A stretch of DNA of 64,000 nucleotides from Hephaestia sp. MAHUQ-44 (GTDB lineage: Bacteria; Pseudomonadota; Alphaproteobacteria; Sphingomonadales; Sphingomonadaceae): positions 218,595-282,594 of the forward strand of contig NZ_JAMSLX010000005.1 of the NCBI RefSeq assembly GCF_023806085.1, given 5' to 3'. Shown here piece by piece: positions 28,574 through 36,559 of the stretch. A program made the translations under genes and the position numbers. Positions within the stretch are counted from its first letter, which is position 1. Every line of letters starts with the position of its first letter. The notes beneath the pieces are model-generated. The model ran no database searches and was not told the origin of the DNA. It was given only the letters and a program-made list of their open reading frames with translations.

Positions 28574-29275
28574 TTACGCTCCTCCCGCCGGATGGTCAGC
28601 CGCATAGGCACGCGACGACACCTCATCGAGATGGTGGAGCAGATCGGCCGGATCGTCATAGACGCGCAGCGCCCAGCTTCGTTCGAGTTCCTCGCGGCCA
28701 TAACCGCCCGAGAGCAATCCCACCCCGAGCGCGCGGCACCGCGCCGCCGCAAGCATATCCCACACGCTGTCGCCGACGACGATCGCATGATCAATCGGCA
28801 CCCCGAGCCGCCGCGCGGCCTCGACGAACAGGTCGGGGTCGGGCTTGGCGAAGCGCACCTGATCGCGCGTCACCACCACATTCTTGTCGGAATCGACCCC
28901 GAGCGCACGCAGATTGACGCTGGCGGTCTCGATCCGCCCGCTGGTCGCGATCGCCCAGGGCACACCCATGCCGGTCAGCGTGTCGAGCAATTCCTTGGCG
29001 CCCGGCAGCGGAACGACATCACCGGCGAGGCGATGATATGCCTCGGCATGACGCGCGCGCAGCCGCTGGATCATGGTCGCTTCGATCGGCCGGTCGATCT
29101 CGCGTAGCAATTGATCGGCGAACAGCCCGCCGCTCATCCCGATTTTGCGATGGATGCGCCAGACCGAGAGCGCGATGTCCTCCGACCGCAGCGCCTCGTG
29201 CCACGCCAGCACATGCTGATACACGCTGTCGACCAGCGTACCGTCGAGATCGAAGAGGAAGGAATTGCGCACCAT
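28574..29275 (-). CDS. HAD family hydrolase
   Basis: 233-aa haloacid-dehalogenase-fold phosphatase, subfamily IA. Motif I DLDGTLVDS (nucleophile Asp at residue 9), motif II ATSGR, motif III Lys in RFAKPDPDLF, and motif IV VVGDSVWDMLAA are all present, with a helical cap between motifs I and II. It resembles phosphoglycolate and sugar-phosphate phosphatases; the substrate cannot be read from sequence. It is transcribed away from the CRISPR locus. Confidence 0.9.
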   Translation of the reverse strand: MVRNSFLFDLDGTLVDSVYQHVLAWHEALRSEDIALSVWRIHRKIGMSGGLFADQLLREIDRPIEATMIQRLRARHAEAYHRLAGDVVPLPGAKELLDTLTGMGVPWAIATSGRIETASVNLRALGVDSDKNVVVTRDQVRFAKPDPDLFVEAARRLGVPIDHAIVVGDSVWDMLAAARCRALGVGLLSGGYGREELERSWALRVYDDPADLLHHLDEVSSRAYAADHPAGGA

Positions 29276-29387
29276 CGCAGGTCATCCGCCGCCATGACCT
29301 GCCAGCCAGGCCCATCGCGGCGTCTAGCAGATGCCCGACGCATTTCCCACCGGCGCGCCCCGCGCCGAAACGAACATGCCGGAAATG

Positions 29388-29533
29388 AAAAGGCGGGGCC
29401 GCAGCCCCGCCCTTATTTGGTGCAGTCAAGCTGCTTGTTAACAGCTGGCCCGCGATCTCTGAGATCAAACTCGTCTCACGCGAATGAAACGAAGTCAAGA
29501 GCCAGCCGCAACCAAGAGTCAATGGCAATCGCC
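29388..29533 (-). ncRNA. tracrRNA, with a long form that resembles a natural single-guide RNA
   Basis: On the minus strand, 29463-29437 is an anti-repeat. Against the array repeat it forms 11 uninterrupted base pairs (CTCAGAGATCG), one mismatch, then eight pairs including one GU, and a final AAC. It is followed by a nexus-like hairpin CAAGCAGCTTG (29437-29427) and a rho-independent terminator (GGCGGGGC/GCCCCGCC, 29411-29392, then TTTT). Upstream of the anti-repeat, 29512-29498 is a degenerate repeat in crRNA sense (GTTGCGGCTGGCTCT, 13 of 15 identical). Directly 5' of it, 29523-29513 matches the cas9 promoter. A short form could start near 29470 from a TTGACT (29498-29493). Promoters are uncertain. 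Confidence 0.85.
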
Positions 29534-29699
29534 GAAGCAGTTACGCATGCCCTTGAGCCGGATGCGGGGTTGGATTTTCCGCCTCCTGCACAATGATGAT
29601 TCATAGCTTTCCGGCTACTAGCGGCCTCATCCGCGGTATGGGCTCGCGGTCAGGCTACGCATCCTTGTGTTGCACCCCTTATCAACCGATATATGCCGA

Positions 29700-29728
29700 T
29701 TGTCAATCTCCAAGAGTCAATATTTTAT
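29700..29728 (+). promoter_or_regulatory. Predicted cas9 promoter containing an 11-nt tracrRNA-matched protospacer
   Basis: TTGTCA (29700-29705) and TTTTAT (29723-29728) are separated by 17 bases, a good sigma-70 promoter in this GC-rich setting. CAAGAGTCAAT at 29711-29721, entirely within the spacer, is identical to 29513-29523, the guide position of the long tracrRNA. On the guide-identical (minus) strand the protospacer is followed by GAGATTGACA, the place of the PAM. Transcription would begin near 29735, about 120 bases before the cas9 ATG. Confidence 0.65.
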
Positions 29729-29854
29729 GAGCCTCAACCACTACATGGTGATCAATCTGATGGGAAGCAGCGCATGGTGGTCAATCTGCTAGGGAGGGGC
29801 GAGAAGCTTGCGCAAATACGATTGAATAATAGTCTGTTCGCGGGGGAGAACAAT

Positions 29855-32800
29855 ATGCGGAGACTCGGACTCGACATCGGCACCAACAGCATCGGCTGGT
29901 GTCTCATCGAAGACGATGAGCGGATCATCGACATCGGCGTGCGCATCTTCAGCGATGGGCGCGATCCCAAATCGGGCGCCAGCCTTGCGGTCGATCGCCG
30001 CGAGGCGCGGGCGATGCGGCGGCGCCGCGATCGCTATATCGGGCGGCGCTCGGCGTTTCTCGACAGCCTTGTCGATTATGGGTTGATGCCCGCCGACAGC
30101 GACGAGGCCAAATTGGTCGCCGAGCGCGATCCCTATGCGATCCGCGCCCGCGCGCTGACCGAACGGCTGGAGCCGTATGAGATCGGCCGGGCGCTGTTCC
30201 ACCTCAACCAGCGGCGCGGGTTCAAATCGAACCGCAAGGCCGATCGGCGCGTCAAAGACAATGAGGACGGCAAGATCGCGAGCGGCGCCAAGGCGCTCGA
30301 TCAGGCGATGGCCGAGAGCGGCGCCGACACGCTCGGCCAGTTTCTGGCCGGCCGCGACCAGAAGCGCGTCCGGCTCGACAGCGACGCCCAAGGCTATGAT
30401 TTCTACCCGCAACGCCGCCATATCGACTATGAATTCGGCCGCATCTGGGAAGAGCAAGCGACGCACCATCCTGCCCTGCTGACCGACGAGGCGCGCGCCG
30501 CGCTGCACCGCATCCTGTTCTTCCAGCGCCCGCTCAAGGAAGCGGTGGTCGGCGTGTGCACCTTCGTCCAGACCGAACGCCGGCTGCCCAAGGCGCATCC
30601 GCTGTTCCAGCAACGGCGGCTCTATGAAGAGGTCAACCAGCTCGAGATCACCACACCGGGCGAGGCCCCGCGCAAGCTGACGCTCGACCAGCGCGATGCG
30701 TTGATCCTCGAACTACGCGGCAAGCGGAAGGTGGCGTTCTCCACGCTCGCACGCCGCCTCAAGCTCCAGCCGGGCGAGAGCTTCAACAAGGCGAGCGAGA
30801 CGCGCACCGATCTGGCGGGTGACGAGGTCCATGCCGTGCTTGCCGACAAGAAGCGCTTCGGCAAAGCCTGGGCGCATCTGCCCGCCGAGCGCCAATGGAC
30901 GATCATCGCGCGACTGATCGACGAGGAAGACCCCGACGCGCTCCATATGTTCCTGACCGAGGAATGCGGGCTGGACGACGAGGCCGCGCGCAACACCGCC
31001 AAGGCGCCGCTGCCCGAGGGCCATGGGCGGCTGGGCGAGACCGCGACGCGGCGCATCCTCGACGAATTGCGGCGTGAGGTCATCACCTATGACGAGGCGG
31101 TGCGGCGCGCCGGCTGGCATCATTCGGACGACCGCACCAGTAAGAGTCTGGACTGCCTGCCTTATTATGGCGAGTTGCTGGCGCGCGACATTCCGCCGGG
31201 CAGCCAACTCGCCACCGATCCGCCCGAGAAGCGGTTCGGCAAGATCACCAACCCCACGGTGCATATCGGGCTGCGGCAGCTCGAAAAACTGGTCAATGCG
31301 ATCATCGCCATCCACGGCAAACCCGACCAGATCGTTGTCGAACTCGCGCGCGAATTGAAGCTCAACGAGAAAGACCGCGCCGAGCACGATCGCCGCATCC
31401 ACCGCGATACCGTCGCCGCGATCGCGCGCGGCGAGTATCTCGAGCGCGAAGGGATCGCCAATACCGGCGCCAACCGGGCGCTGTTCAAACTGTGGGAGCA
31501 GCTCAACCCCGCCAACCCGCTCGATCGCCGCTGCCCGTATTGCGCCGAGCCGATCGGGATGCGCCAGCTCTTCTCGGGCGAGGCGGATGTCGATCACATC
31601 ATCCCTTATTCACGCTCGCTCGACGACAGCGCCTCGAACAAGGTCGTCGCGCATCGCCATTGCAACCGCAGCAAGGGCAACCGGACGCCCCATGAGCGCT
31701 GGGGGCATGACGCCGGAACCTGGGACAAGATCGCCGGGCAGGTGGCGCGGCTGCACCGGTCCAAGCAATGGCGCTTCGGCCCCGATGCTATGGAACGCGT
31801 CGCAAAGGATGGCGGCTTTCTCGCGCGCCAGCTTACCGACACGCAATATCTCTCGCGGCTCGCCGGCAAATATCTCCGCAGCCTCTATCCGACCAAGGAA
31901 GATGGCAGCGTCTATGTCATCCCCGGCCGGATGACCGCGATGCTCCGCCGCCTGTGGGGGCTCAACAGCCTGTTGAGCGATCACAATTACGTCGAGAACG
32001 CGCACAGCAGCGCGCCCAAGAACCGGCTCGATCACCGCCACCATGCGATCGATGCGGCGGTGACCGCGGTCACCACCCGCAGCCTACTCCAGCGGATCGC
32101 ACGCGTCGCCGGCCAGGCCGAGGACAAGGATCTCGACCGGCTGTTCGAGGGGCTCGATCAGCCGTGGGAGGGGTTTCGTGAACAGCTCGGCGCGGCGCTT
32201 GAGCGCGTGACGATCAGCCACAAACCCGATCACGGCCGCAAGGGCCGGCCGGCGCGCGATCGCGACGTCACCTCGGGGCAATTGCACAACGAGACCGCTT
32301 ATGGGCTGACCGGCGACGTCAACCGCAAGGGCGACAGCCTGGTCGTCTACCGGATCGCGCTGGCTAACCTCCAGCCCAAGGATCTGACCGATCCCGAGCG
32401 GATGACCGATCATGCGCTCCAGAATGCGCTGTATGCGGCGACGCGCGGGGCAACCGGCAGCGCGTTCCAGAAAGCGCTCGCCGATTTTTCCAAAGCGCCC
32501 GGCCCGTGGCAGGGCATCCGGCGGGTGCGCGTGCGCAAGCCGTTGCAGGTGATTCCGATCCGCGACGCCACGGGCCGCGCGTACAAGGGTTATCAGGGCG
32601 ATTCGAACGCGCTCTACACCGTGTGGCGCCTGCCCGACGGCAAATGGGTGACGCATTGGACCGACGCGGACGGGATCGCCCGATCGGGCATCGTCTCGAC
32701 CTTCGATTATCACCAGAAGGATTATGTCGAGCACCGCCCGCATCCGGCCGCGAAGAAGGTGCTGATGCTGCGCCAGAACGATCTGATCGCGATCGAACGC

Positions 32801-33022
32801 GACGGCGGCCCGCGCGAGATCATGCGCGTACAGAAATACGGCCAGAATGGACAAGTCTTCCTGATCGCCCACAACGAAGCCGGCAAGATGGCCGAACGCG
32901 ACAAGAACCCCGACGATCCGTTCAAATTCTACGGTCCGGGCGCCAGCGCGCTGCAAAAAATGAAAGCGCGGCAGGTGCGGATTGATCCATTGGGGAGGAT
33001 TTTCGACCCCGGCCCCCGATGA
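29855..33022 (+). CDS. cas9: CRISPR-associated endonuclease Cas9, type II-C
   Basis: 1055-aa compact Cas9 that cuts DNA under crRNA:tracrRNA guidance. RuvC-I LGLDIGTNSIGW (Asp7), arginine-rich bridge helix (about 49-72), RuvC-II IVVELARE (Glu496), HNH domain with CPYC (560-563) and VDHIIPYSRSLDDSASNKV (catalytic His581), RuvC-III HHAIDAA (His730, Asp733). All catalytic residues are intact, so it should be an active nuclease. The C-terminal 300 residues hold the wedge and PAM-interacting region. I chose ATG 29855, which has GGGGGAG six bases upstream; an open frame extends 54 codons further but through the promoter. It is followed by cas1 after 44 bases. Confidence 0.97.
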   Translation: MRRLGLDIGTNSIGWCLIEDDERIIDIGVRIFSDGRDPKSGASLAVDRREARAMRRRRDRYIGRRSAFLDSLVDYGLMPADSDEAKLVAERDPYAIRARALTERLEPYEIGRALFHLNQRRGFKSNRKADRRVKDNEDGKIASGAKALDQAMAESGADTLGQFLAGRDQKRVRLDSDAQGYDFYPQRRHIDYEFGRIWEEQATHHPALLTDEARAALHRILFFQRPLKEAVVGVCTFVQTERRLPKAHPLFQQRRLYEEVNQLEITTPGEAPRKLTLDQRDALILELRGKRKVAFSTLARRLKLQPGESFNKASETRTDLAGDEVHAVLADKKRFGKAWAHLPAERQWTIIARLIDEEDPDALHMFLTEECGLDDEAARNTAKAPLPEGHGRLGETATRRILDELRREVITYDEAVRRAGWHHSDDRTSKSLDCLPYYGELLARDIPPGSQLATDPPEKRFGKITNPTVHIGLRQLEKLVNAIIAIHGKPDQIVVELARELKLNEKDRAEHDRRIHRDTVAAIARGEYLEREGIANTGANRALFKLWEQLNPANPLDRRCPYCAEPIGMRQLFSGEADVDHIIPYSRSLDDSASNKVVAHRHCNRSKGNRTPHERWGHDAGTWDKIAGQVARLHRSKQWRFGPDAMERVAKDGGFLARQLTDTQYLSRLAGKYLRSLYPTKEDGSVYVIPGRMTAMLRRLWGLNSLLSDHNYVENAHSSAPKNRLDHRHHAIDAAVTAVTTRSLLQRIARVAGQAEDKDLDRLFEGLDQPWEGFREQLGAALERVTISHKPDHGRKGRPARDRDVTSGQLHNETAYGLTGDVNRKGDSLVVYRIALANLQPKDLTDPERMTDHALQNALYAATRGATGSAFQKALADFSKAPGPWQGIRRVRVRKPLQVIPIRDATGRAYKGYQGDSNALYTVWRLPDGKWVTHWTDADGIARSGIVSTFDYHQKDYVEHRPHPAAKKVLMLRQNDLIAIERDGGPREIMRVQKYGQNGQVFLIAHNEAGKMAERDKNPDDPFKFYGPGASALQKMKARQVRIDPLGRIFDPGPR

Positions 33023-33066
33023 TCGGCGTGCATGGGGGCCGATAGCGCTGTGCTGGGGGAGGCTTG

Positions 33067-34008
33067 ATGGACCGAATCGTCGATATCGCGACCGATGGGC
33101 GTCACCTGTCGCTCTACCGCGGTTTCCTGATCGTCGAAGAACAGCGCGAGGAAGTGGGACGCATCGCGCTCGACGATGTCCATGCGGTGATCGTCCACGC
33201 CTATGGCACGACCTGGAGTGCCAATCTGGTCGCCGCGCTGGCCGAACGGGGCGCGCCGCTGGTGTTTTGCGGCGCGAACCACGCCCCGATCGCGGTCACC
33301 TTGCCGGTCGCGGGCCACCACGCCCAGAATGCCCGCTTCCGCGCCCAATGGGAGGCATCCAAACCGCTGTGTAAACAGCTCTGGCGCCGGATTGTCGCGG
33401 CCAAGATCCTGATGCAGGGATCATTGTTGGCAGCACGCGCTGTCCCCGATGCGAGCGCCTTCGCGCTGATGGCGCGACGGGTGAAATCGGGCGATGCCGG
33501 GAACCTCGAAGCGCAGGCCGCGCGCCGTTACTGGCCGCTGCTGATGGGCCCCGCGTTCCGGCGCAGCCGCGACAGCCCTGGCGCCAACGCCCTGCTCAAT
33601 TATGGTTATGGCATCATGCGGGCCACCGTCGCCCGCGCCGTGGTCGCGGCCGGCCTGCACCCGACGATCGGCATCAACCACGCCAACCGCGGCAATGCGA
33701 TGGCGCTGGCCGACGACCTTATCGAGCCGTTCCGCCCGCTGGTCGACGCGCTCGTCGTCACGATGTCGACGCGAGGCATCGAAACGCTCGATCCCCCACT
33801 CAAGCGCCGTTTCGCGCGACTGATCGCGTTCGATCTGCGGGTCGGCGACGAGCTTTCCCCGGTATCGCTTGCCGCGGTGCAACTCGCCCAATCGCTGGCG
33901 CGATCGTTCGAGACCGGCCGGCCATCGCTGGCGCTGTTCGATCCGCCGACGCCGATCGAATGGTCGACGCTGACCCGGAAAGACGACAAGGATGCGCCGG
34001 CAGCGTGA
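33067..34008 (+). CDS. cas1: CRISPR-associated endonuclease Cas1
   Basis: 313-aa integrase that inserts new spacers together with Cas2. Metal-binding residues are placed at Glu148 (GNLEAQAARRYWP), His205 (GINHANRGN) and Glu220 (LADDLIEPFRP). The ATG at 33067 follows a strong GGGGGAGG; an adjacent TTG three bases earlier is less likely. It is typical of type II Cas1 in length and sequence and overlaps cas2 by GTGA. Confidence 0.96.
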   Translation: MDRIVDIATDGRHLSLYRGFLIVEEQREEVGRIALDDVHAVIVHAYGTTWSANLVAALAERGAPLVFCGANHAPIAVTLPVAGHHAQNARFRAQWEASKPLCKQLWRRIVAAKILMQGSLLAARAVPDASAFALMARRVKSGDAGNLEAQAARRYWPLLMGPAFRRSRDSPGANALLNYGYGIMRATVARAVVAAGLHPTIGINHANRGNAMALADDLIEPFRPLVDALVVTMSTRGIETLDPPLKRRFARLIAFDLRVGDELSPVSLAAVQLAQSLARSFETGRPSLALFDPPTPIEWSTLTRKDDKDAPAA

Positions 34009-34346
34009 GCGACACCTCCTATCTGAGCGGGTATCGTCTGATGTGGATTTTCGTCATGTTCGATCTGCCGGTTGGCACGAAGAAAGAAGCACGCGACGCC
34101 ACCAAATTCCGCGAGTTTCTGCTCGACGAAGGGTTCGAGATGAGCCAGTTTTCGGTCTATGCCCGCTTCTGCAACGGCAAGGACAGTTTCGAGTCGCATC
34201 TCGCCCGGATCGAGCGCAACCTGCCCGAGAAAGGCGATATTCACATCCTGACCTTCACGGACCGGCAATATGAAAATATCGTCAGATTTTCGAGCCAGCG
34301 CCGCCAGCGACCCCGACAGAATCCCGATCAACTGGCCATGTTCTGA
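34005..34346 (+). CDS. cas2: CRISPR-associated protein Cas2
   Basis: 113 aa from GTG 34005, which overlaps the cas1 stop. The ferredoxin-like fold begins YRLMWIFVMFDLPVGTKKEARDATKFREFLLDEGFEMSQFSVYARFC, with the conserved Asp in FDLP; the basic glutamine/arginine-rich tail ends NPDQLAMF. It forms the Cas1-Cas2 integration complex. An ATG at 34041 would delete the conserved SGYRL segment, so the GTG is preferred. No csn2 or cas4 follows, which fixes the subtype as II-C. Confidence 0.94.
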   Translation: MSDTSYLSGYRLMWIFVMFDLPVGTKKEARDATKFREFLLDEGFEMSQFSVYARFCNGKDSFESHLARIERNLPEKGDIHILTFTDRQYENIVRFSSQRRQRPRQNPDQLAMF

Positions 34347-34418
34347 TATCGAGCGACAGAATGCGCCACCCGAATGTGCCAGCTTCTCCTTGTTAATCAA
34401 GGCGTTGCCAGCACATCC
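34347..34418 (+). other. Gap between cas2 and the array; candidate leader
   Basis: 72 bases directly beside the first intact repeat. They contain a short inverted repeat CCTTG-TTAAT-CAAGG (34388-34402). Since the opposite array end has the degenerate repeat, this side is the likely spacer-acquisition end. No promoter is evident. Confidence 0.45.
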
Positions 34419-35045
34419 GGGTTAGCAGCTCAGAGATCGAGGGCCAACCGCAACCCATGCGAAGCCGGTGCGCGTCATGTAGAAGGGTTAGCAGCTCAGA
34501 GATCGAGGGCCAACCGCAACGAGAGGACTACCGCAAGCCGGTGAAAACAGGGTTAGCAGCTCAGAGATCGAGGGCCAACCGCAACTCCAGCGATCGCTGC
34601 CCGAGGCGCGGCTCGGGGTTAGCAGCTCAGAGATCGAGGGCCAACCGCAACCGTCCCGGCCCTCATCGCGTTTGTGGGACGGGGTTAGCAGCTCAGAGAT
34701 CGAGGGCCAACCGCAACCGAAGCACCGTCACCGTCGAAAGGCCGGTGGGGTTAGCAGCTCAGAGATCGAGGGCCAACCGCAACTCGCTGCGCAGCCGGCC
34801 GCGCTGGTCGATGGGGTTAGCAGCTCAGAGATCGAGGGCCAACCGCAACGGCCTTCGGCTTGCCGATGGCCGGAAGCGTGGGTTAGCAGCTCAGAGATCG
34901 AGGGCCAACCGCAACCGCACGGGCGAAACGCTCACGATCGCCGCGGGTTAGCAGCTCAGAGATCGAGGGCCAACCGCAACTCCGGTGCGCTCTGTGCGAT
35001 CAGAGAGCGGGGTTAGCAGCTCAACGAGCCAGAACCAGCGATAGC
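34419..35045 (-). CRISPR. CRISPR array: ten 36-bp repeats, nine 29-30-bp spacers
   Basis: Repeats start at 34419, 34485, 34550, 34616, 34682, 34748, 34814, 34880, 34945 and 35010. The first nine are identical; in crRNA sense they begin GTTGCGGTTGGCCCTCGATC and end GAGCTGCTAACCC. The tenth (35010-35045) keeps only the part GGGTTAGCAGCTCA and then diverges. Orientation is set by the tracrRNA anti-repeat: crRNAs are read from the minus strand, toward cas2. Each repeat holds TTGGCC and TAACCC 17 bases apart in crRNA sense, a weak match to an in-repeat promoter as known in Neisseria type II-C arrays. Spacer targets cannot be told from the window. Confidence 0.97.
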
Positions 35046-35072
35046 GCGCTGCCCCTGTAAAATCGCCTCTGC

Positions 35073-35699
35073 TCAGCCAAGACTGGCAACGAAATCCTTG
35101 GCCTGGCGGGCGACGGTGTCGGCATCGTCGCCCATGCGGTAAAGCGCCGAGCCGAGGCCGAAGCCGTTGGCGCCCGCCGCGCGCCACGGCTGCATCGTGG
35201 CGGGCGTGACGCCGCCGACCGCGAGCATCAATGCCTCCTTCGGCAACACCGCGCGGTGTGCCTTGAGCACGGCGGGCGACGCGCCCTCGGCGGGGAACAG
35301 CTTGAGCGCGGTGGCCCCCGCATCGAGCGCGGCGAAGGCTTCGCTGGGCGTGAAATAGCCCGGCAGCGACGCCATGTCGGCGGCCACCGTTGCACGGATC
35401 ACGTCCGGGTTGGTGTTGGGCGACACCACCATCCGCCCGCCGGCCGCCGCCACCCCGGCAACGGCATCGGTGGTCAGCACGGTGCCCGCGCCGATCATCG
35501 CGCGATCGCCGACCGTCTGCACCAGCCGCGCGATGCTCTCCAGCGGGTCGGGCGAGTTGAGCGGCACCTCGATCAGCGTGAAGCCGGCCTCGACCAGTGC
35601 CACGCCGATCGGCGCGACCTCGTCGGGCCGCACGCCACGCAGGATGGCGACCAGCGGGCAGCGCGCGAACGCGGCGGCGAAATCACGAACGGCGGTCAT
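35073..35699 (-). CDS. dgoA: 2-dehydro-3-deoxy-6-phosphogalactonate aldolase
   Basis: 208-aa class I aldolase of the KDPG/KDPGal family that cleaves 2-keto-3-deoxy-6-phosphogalactonate to pyruvate and glyceraldehyde 3-phosphate. Motifs: VAILRGVRPDEV, LIEVPLNSPDP (Glu), MIGAGTVLT, and the Schiff-base lysine in ATALKLFPAE. The GAGTV and N-S-P details favour the galactonate enzyme, as does the adjoining dgoK, whose stop overlaps this start. Confidence 0.9.
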   Translation of the reverse strand: MTAVRDFAAAFARCPLVAILRGVRPDEVAPIGVALVEAGFTLIEVPLNSPDPLESIARLVQTVGDRAMIGAGTVLTTDAVAGVAAAGGRMVVSPNTNPDVIRATVAADMASLPGYFTPSEAFAALDAGATALKLFPAEGASPAVLKAHRAVLPKEALMLAVGGVTPATMQPWRAAGANGFGLGSALYRMGDDADTVARQAKDFVASLG

Positions 35700-36559
35700 C
35701 CAAGAAGCTCCTCGATTCGGGTAATGCCCGCGACGAAGGTCGCGTGGCTGTCGATCCGCGCGGCCGACGCGCCGACGATCTCGATCGCGCGGGCATAGAG
35801 CGCGCCCAACGCCTCGTCGGCAAGCAGGTACACTGTCTCGCCGGCGCGGACATGCGCGCGCACATCGGTGCCGATCAACAGCCCGCTGACATAGGAGGTC
35901 GCGGTGCCGGGCGCGCGTAACCCCAGCACGCCCGCCGCGCGCACCCCGAACAGCGCACCAAGCAGGTCGCCGCGCCCGGCATCGGCCACGCCCTCGCCGA
36001 ACGCATCGTCATTGACGACCGCGCCCGTCATTTCCTGCCCGATCAGCGCATGCGTCTTGAGCAATGCAAACAATTCGCCGGTCATCGCGGTGACGAAATC
36101 GGCGAGCGCGCCGTGCTTCATCCACGCCCATTTGCAATGTGTGCCGGGCTGGCAGAGCAGGCTGTCGCGCGGCACCATCCCCGCCGCGACCGCACCGAGC
36201 AATTGTACCTCCTCGCCGCGCATCACATCGCCGCGCCCTTCCACCGCGCGGCTGACGCCGGGCACGATCGCGACCCCCGCAATCGGCCGCACGACATTCG
36301 CGGCAAGCGCCTCGATCGTCGCGGGCGCGGCGACATAGCCGGCATCGACCCAGCCCCGGTTCGATCCCACCATTCCGGCGAGCACGATCGGCACATCGCT
36401 ATAGCGTTCGCGCAACGCCGCGATCTCGGCGTCGAACCCGCCGGGCGCGATCGCAAGGATGCCGCGATCGTCGCGCGTCGTCGCCATCACCGCGCCCTGC
36501 TCGATCAGATAGGCGCGGCGATTGGTGGTGCCCCAATCGATGGCGAGAAAGCGGCTCAC
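35696..36559 (-). CDS. dgoK: 2-dehydro-3-deoxygalactonokinase
   Basis: 287-aa sugar-acid kinase that phosphorylates 2-keto-3-deoxygalactonate with ATP. The N-terminal FLAIDWGTTNRRAYLI is the ASKHA phosphate-binding motif. VLAGMVGSNRGW, MRGEEVQLLGA and PGTHCKWAWM are DgoK signatures. It lies between dgoA and the symporter with overlaps at both ends, forming a three-gene operon for uptake and breakdown of galactose or galactonate. Confidence 0.93.
   Translation of the reverse strand: MSRFLAIDWGTTNRRAYLIEQGAVMATTRDDRGILAIAPGGFDAEIAALRERYSDVPIVLAGMVGSNRGWVDAGYVAAPATIEALAANVVRPIAGVAIVPGVSRAVEGRGDVMRGEEVQLLGAVAAGMVPRDSLLCQPGTHCKWAWMKHGALADFVTAMTGELFALLKTHALIGQEMTGAVVNDDAFGEGVADAGRGDLLGALFGVRAAGVLGLRAPGTATSYVSGLLIGTDVRAHVRAGETVYLLADEALGALYARAIEIVGASAARIDSHATFVAGITRIEELLG

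Noticed and set aside
29440..29600. tracrRNA on the plus strand, using AGCCAGCCGCAAC (29500-29512) as anti-repeat
   Set aside because: It pairs with only about 12-13 bases of the repeat and has no terminator downstream. The minus-strand anti-repeat (29463-29437) pairs over 11 plus 8 bases and ends in a strong terminator; the plus-strand match is simply the complement of the degenerate crRNA-sense repeat.
29693..29854. A longer Cas9 starting at ATG 29693 (54 extra residues in frame)
   Set aside because: The extension crosses the predicted promoter, has no ribosome site and no similarity to Cas9, whereas ATG 29855 has GGGGGAG at good spacing and begins at the RuvC-I motif as in other Cas9 proteins.
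34457..34951. 164-aa frame through the CRISPR array
   Set aside because: It is translation of the repeats (recurring LAAQRSRANRN), not a gene.
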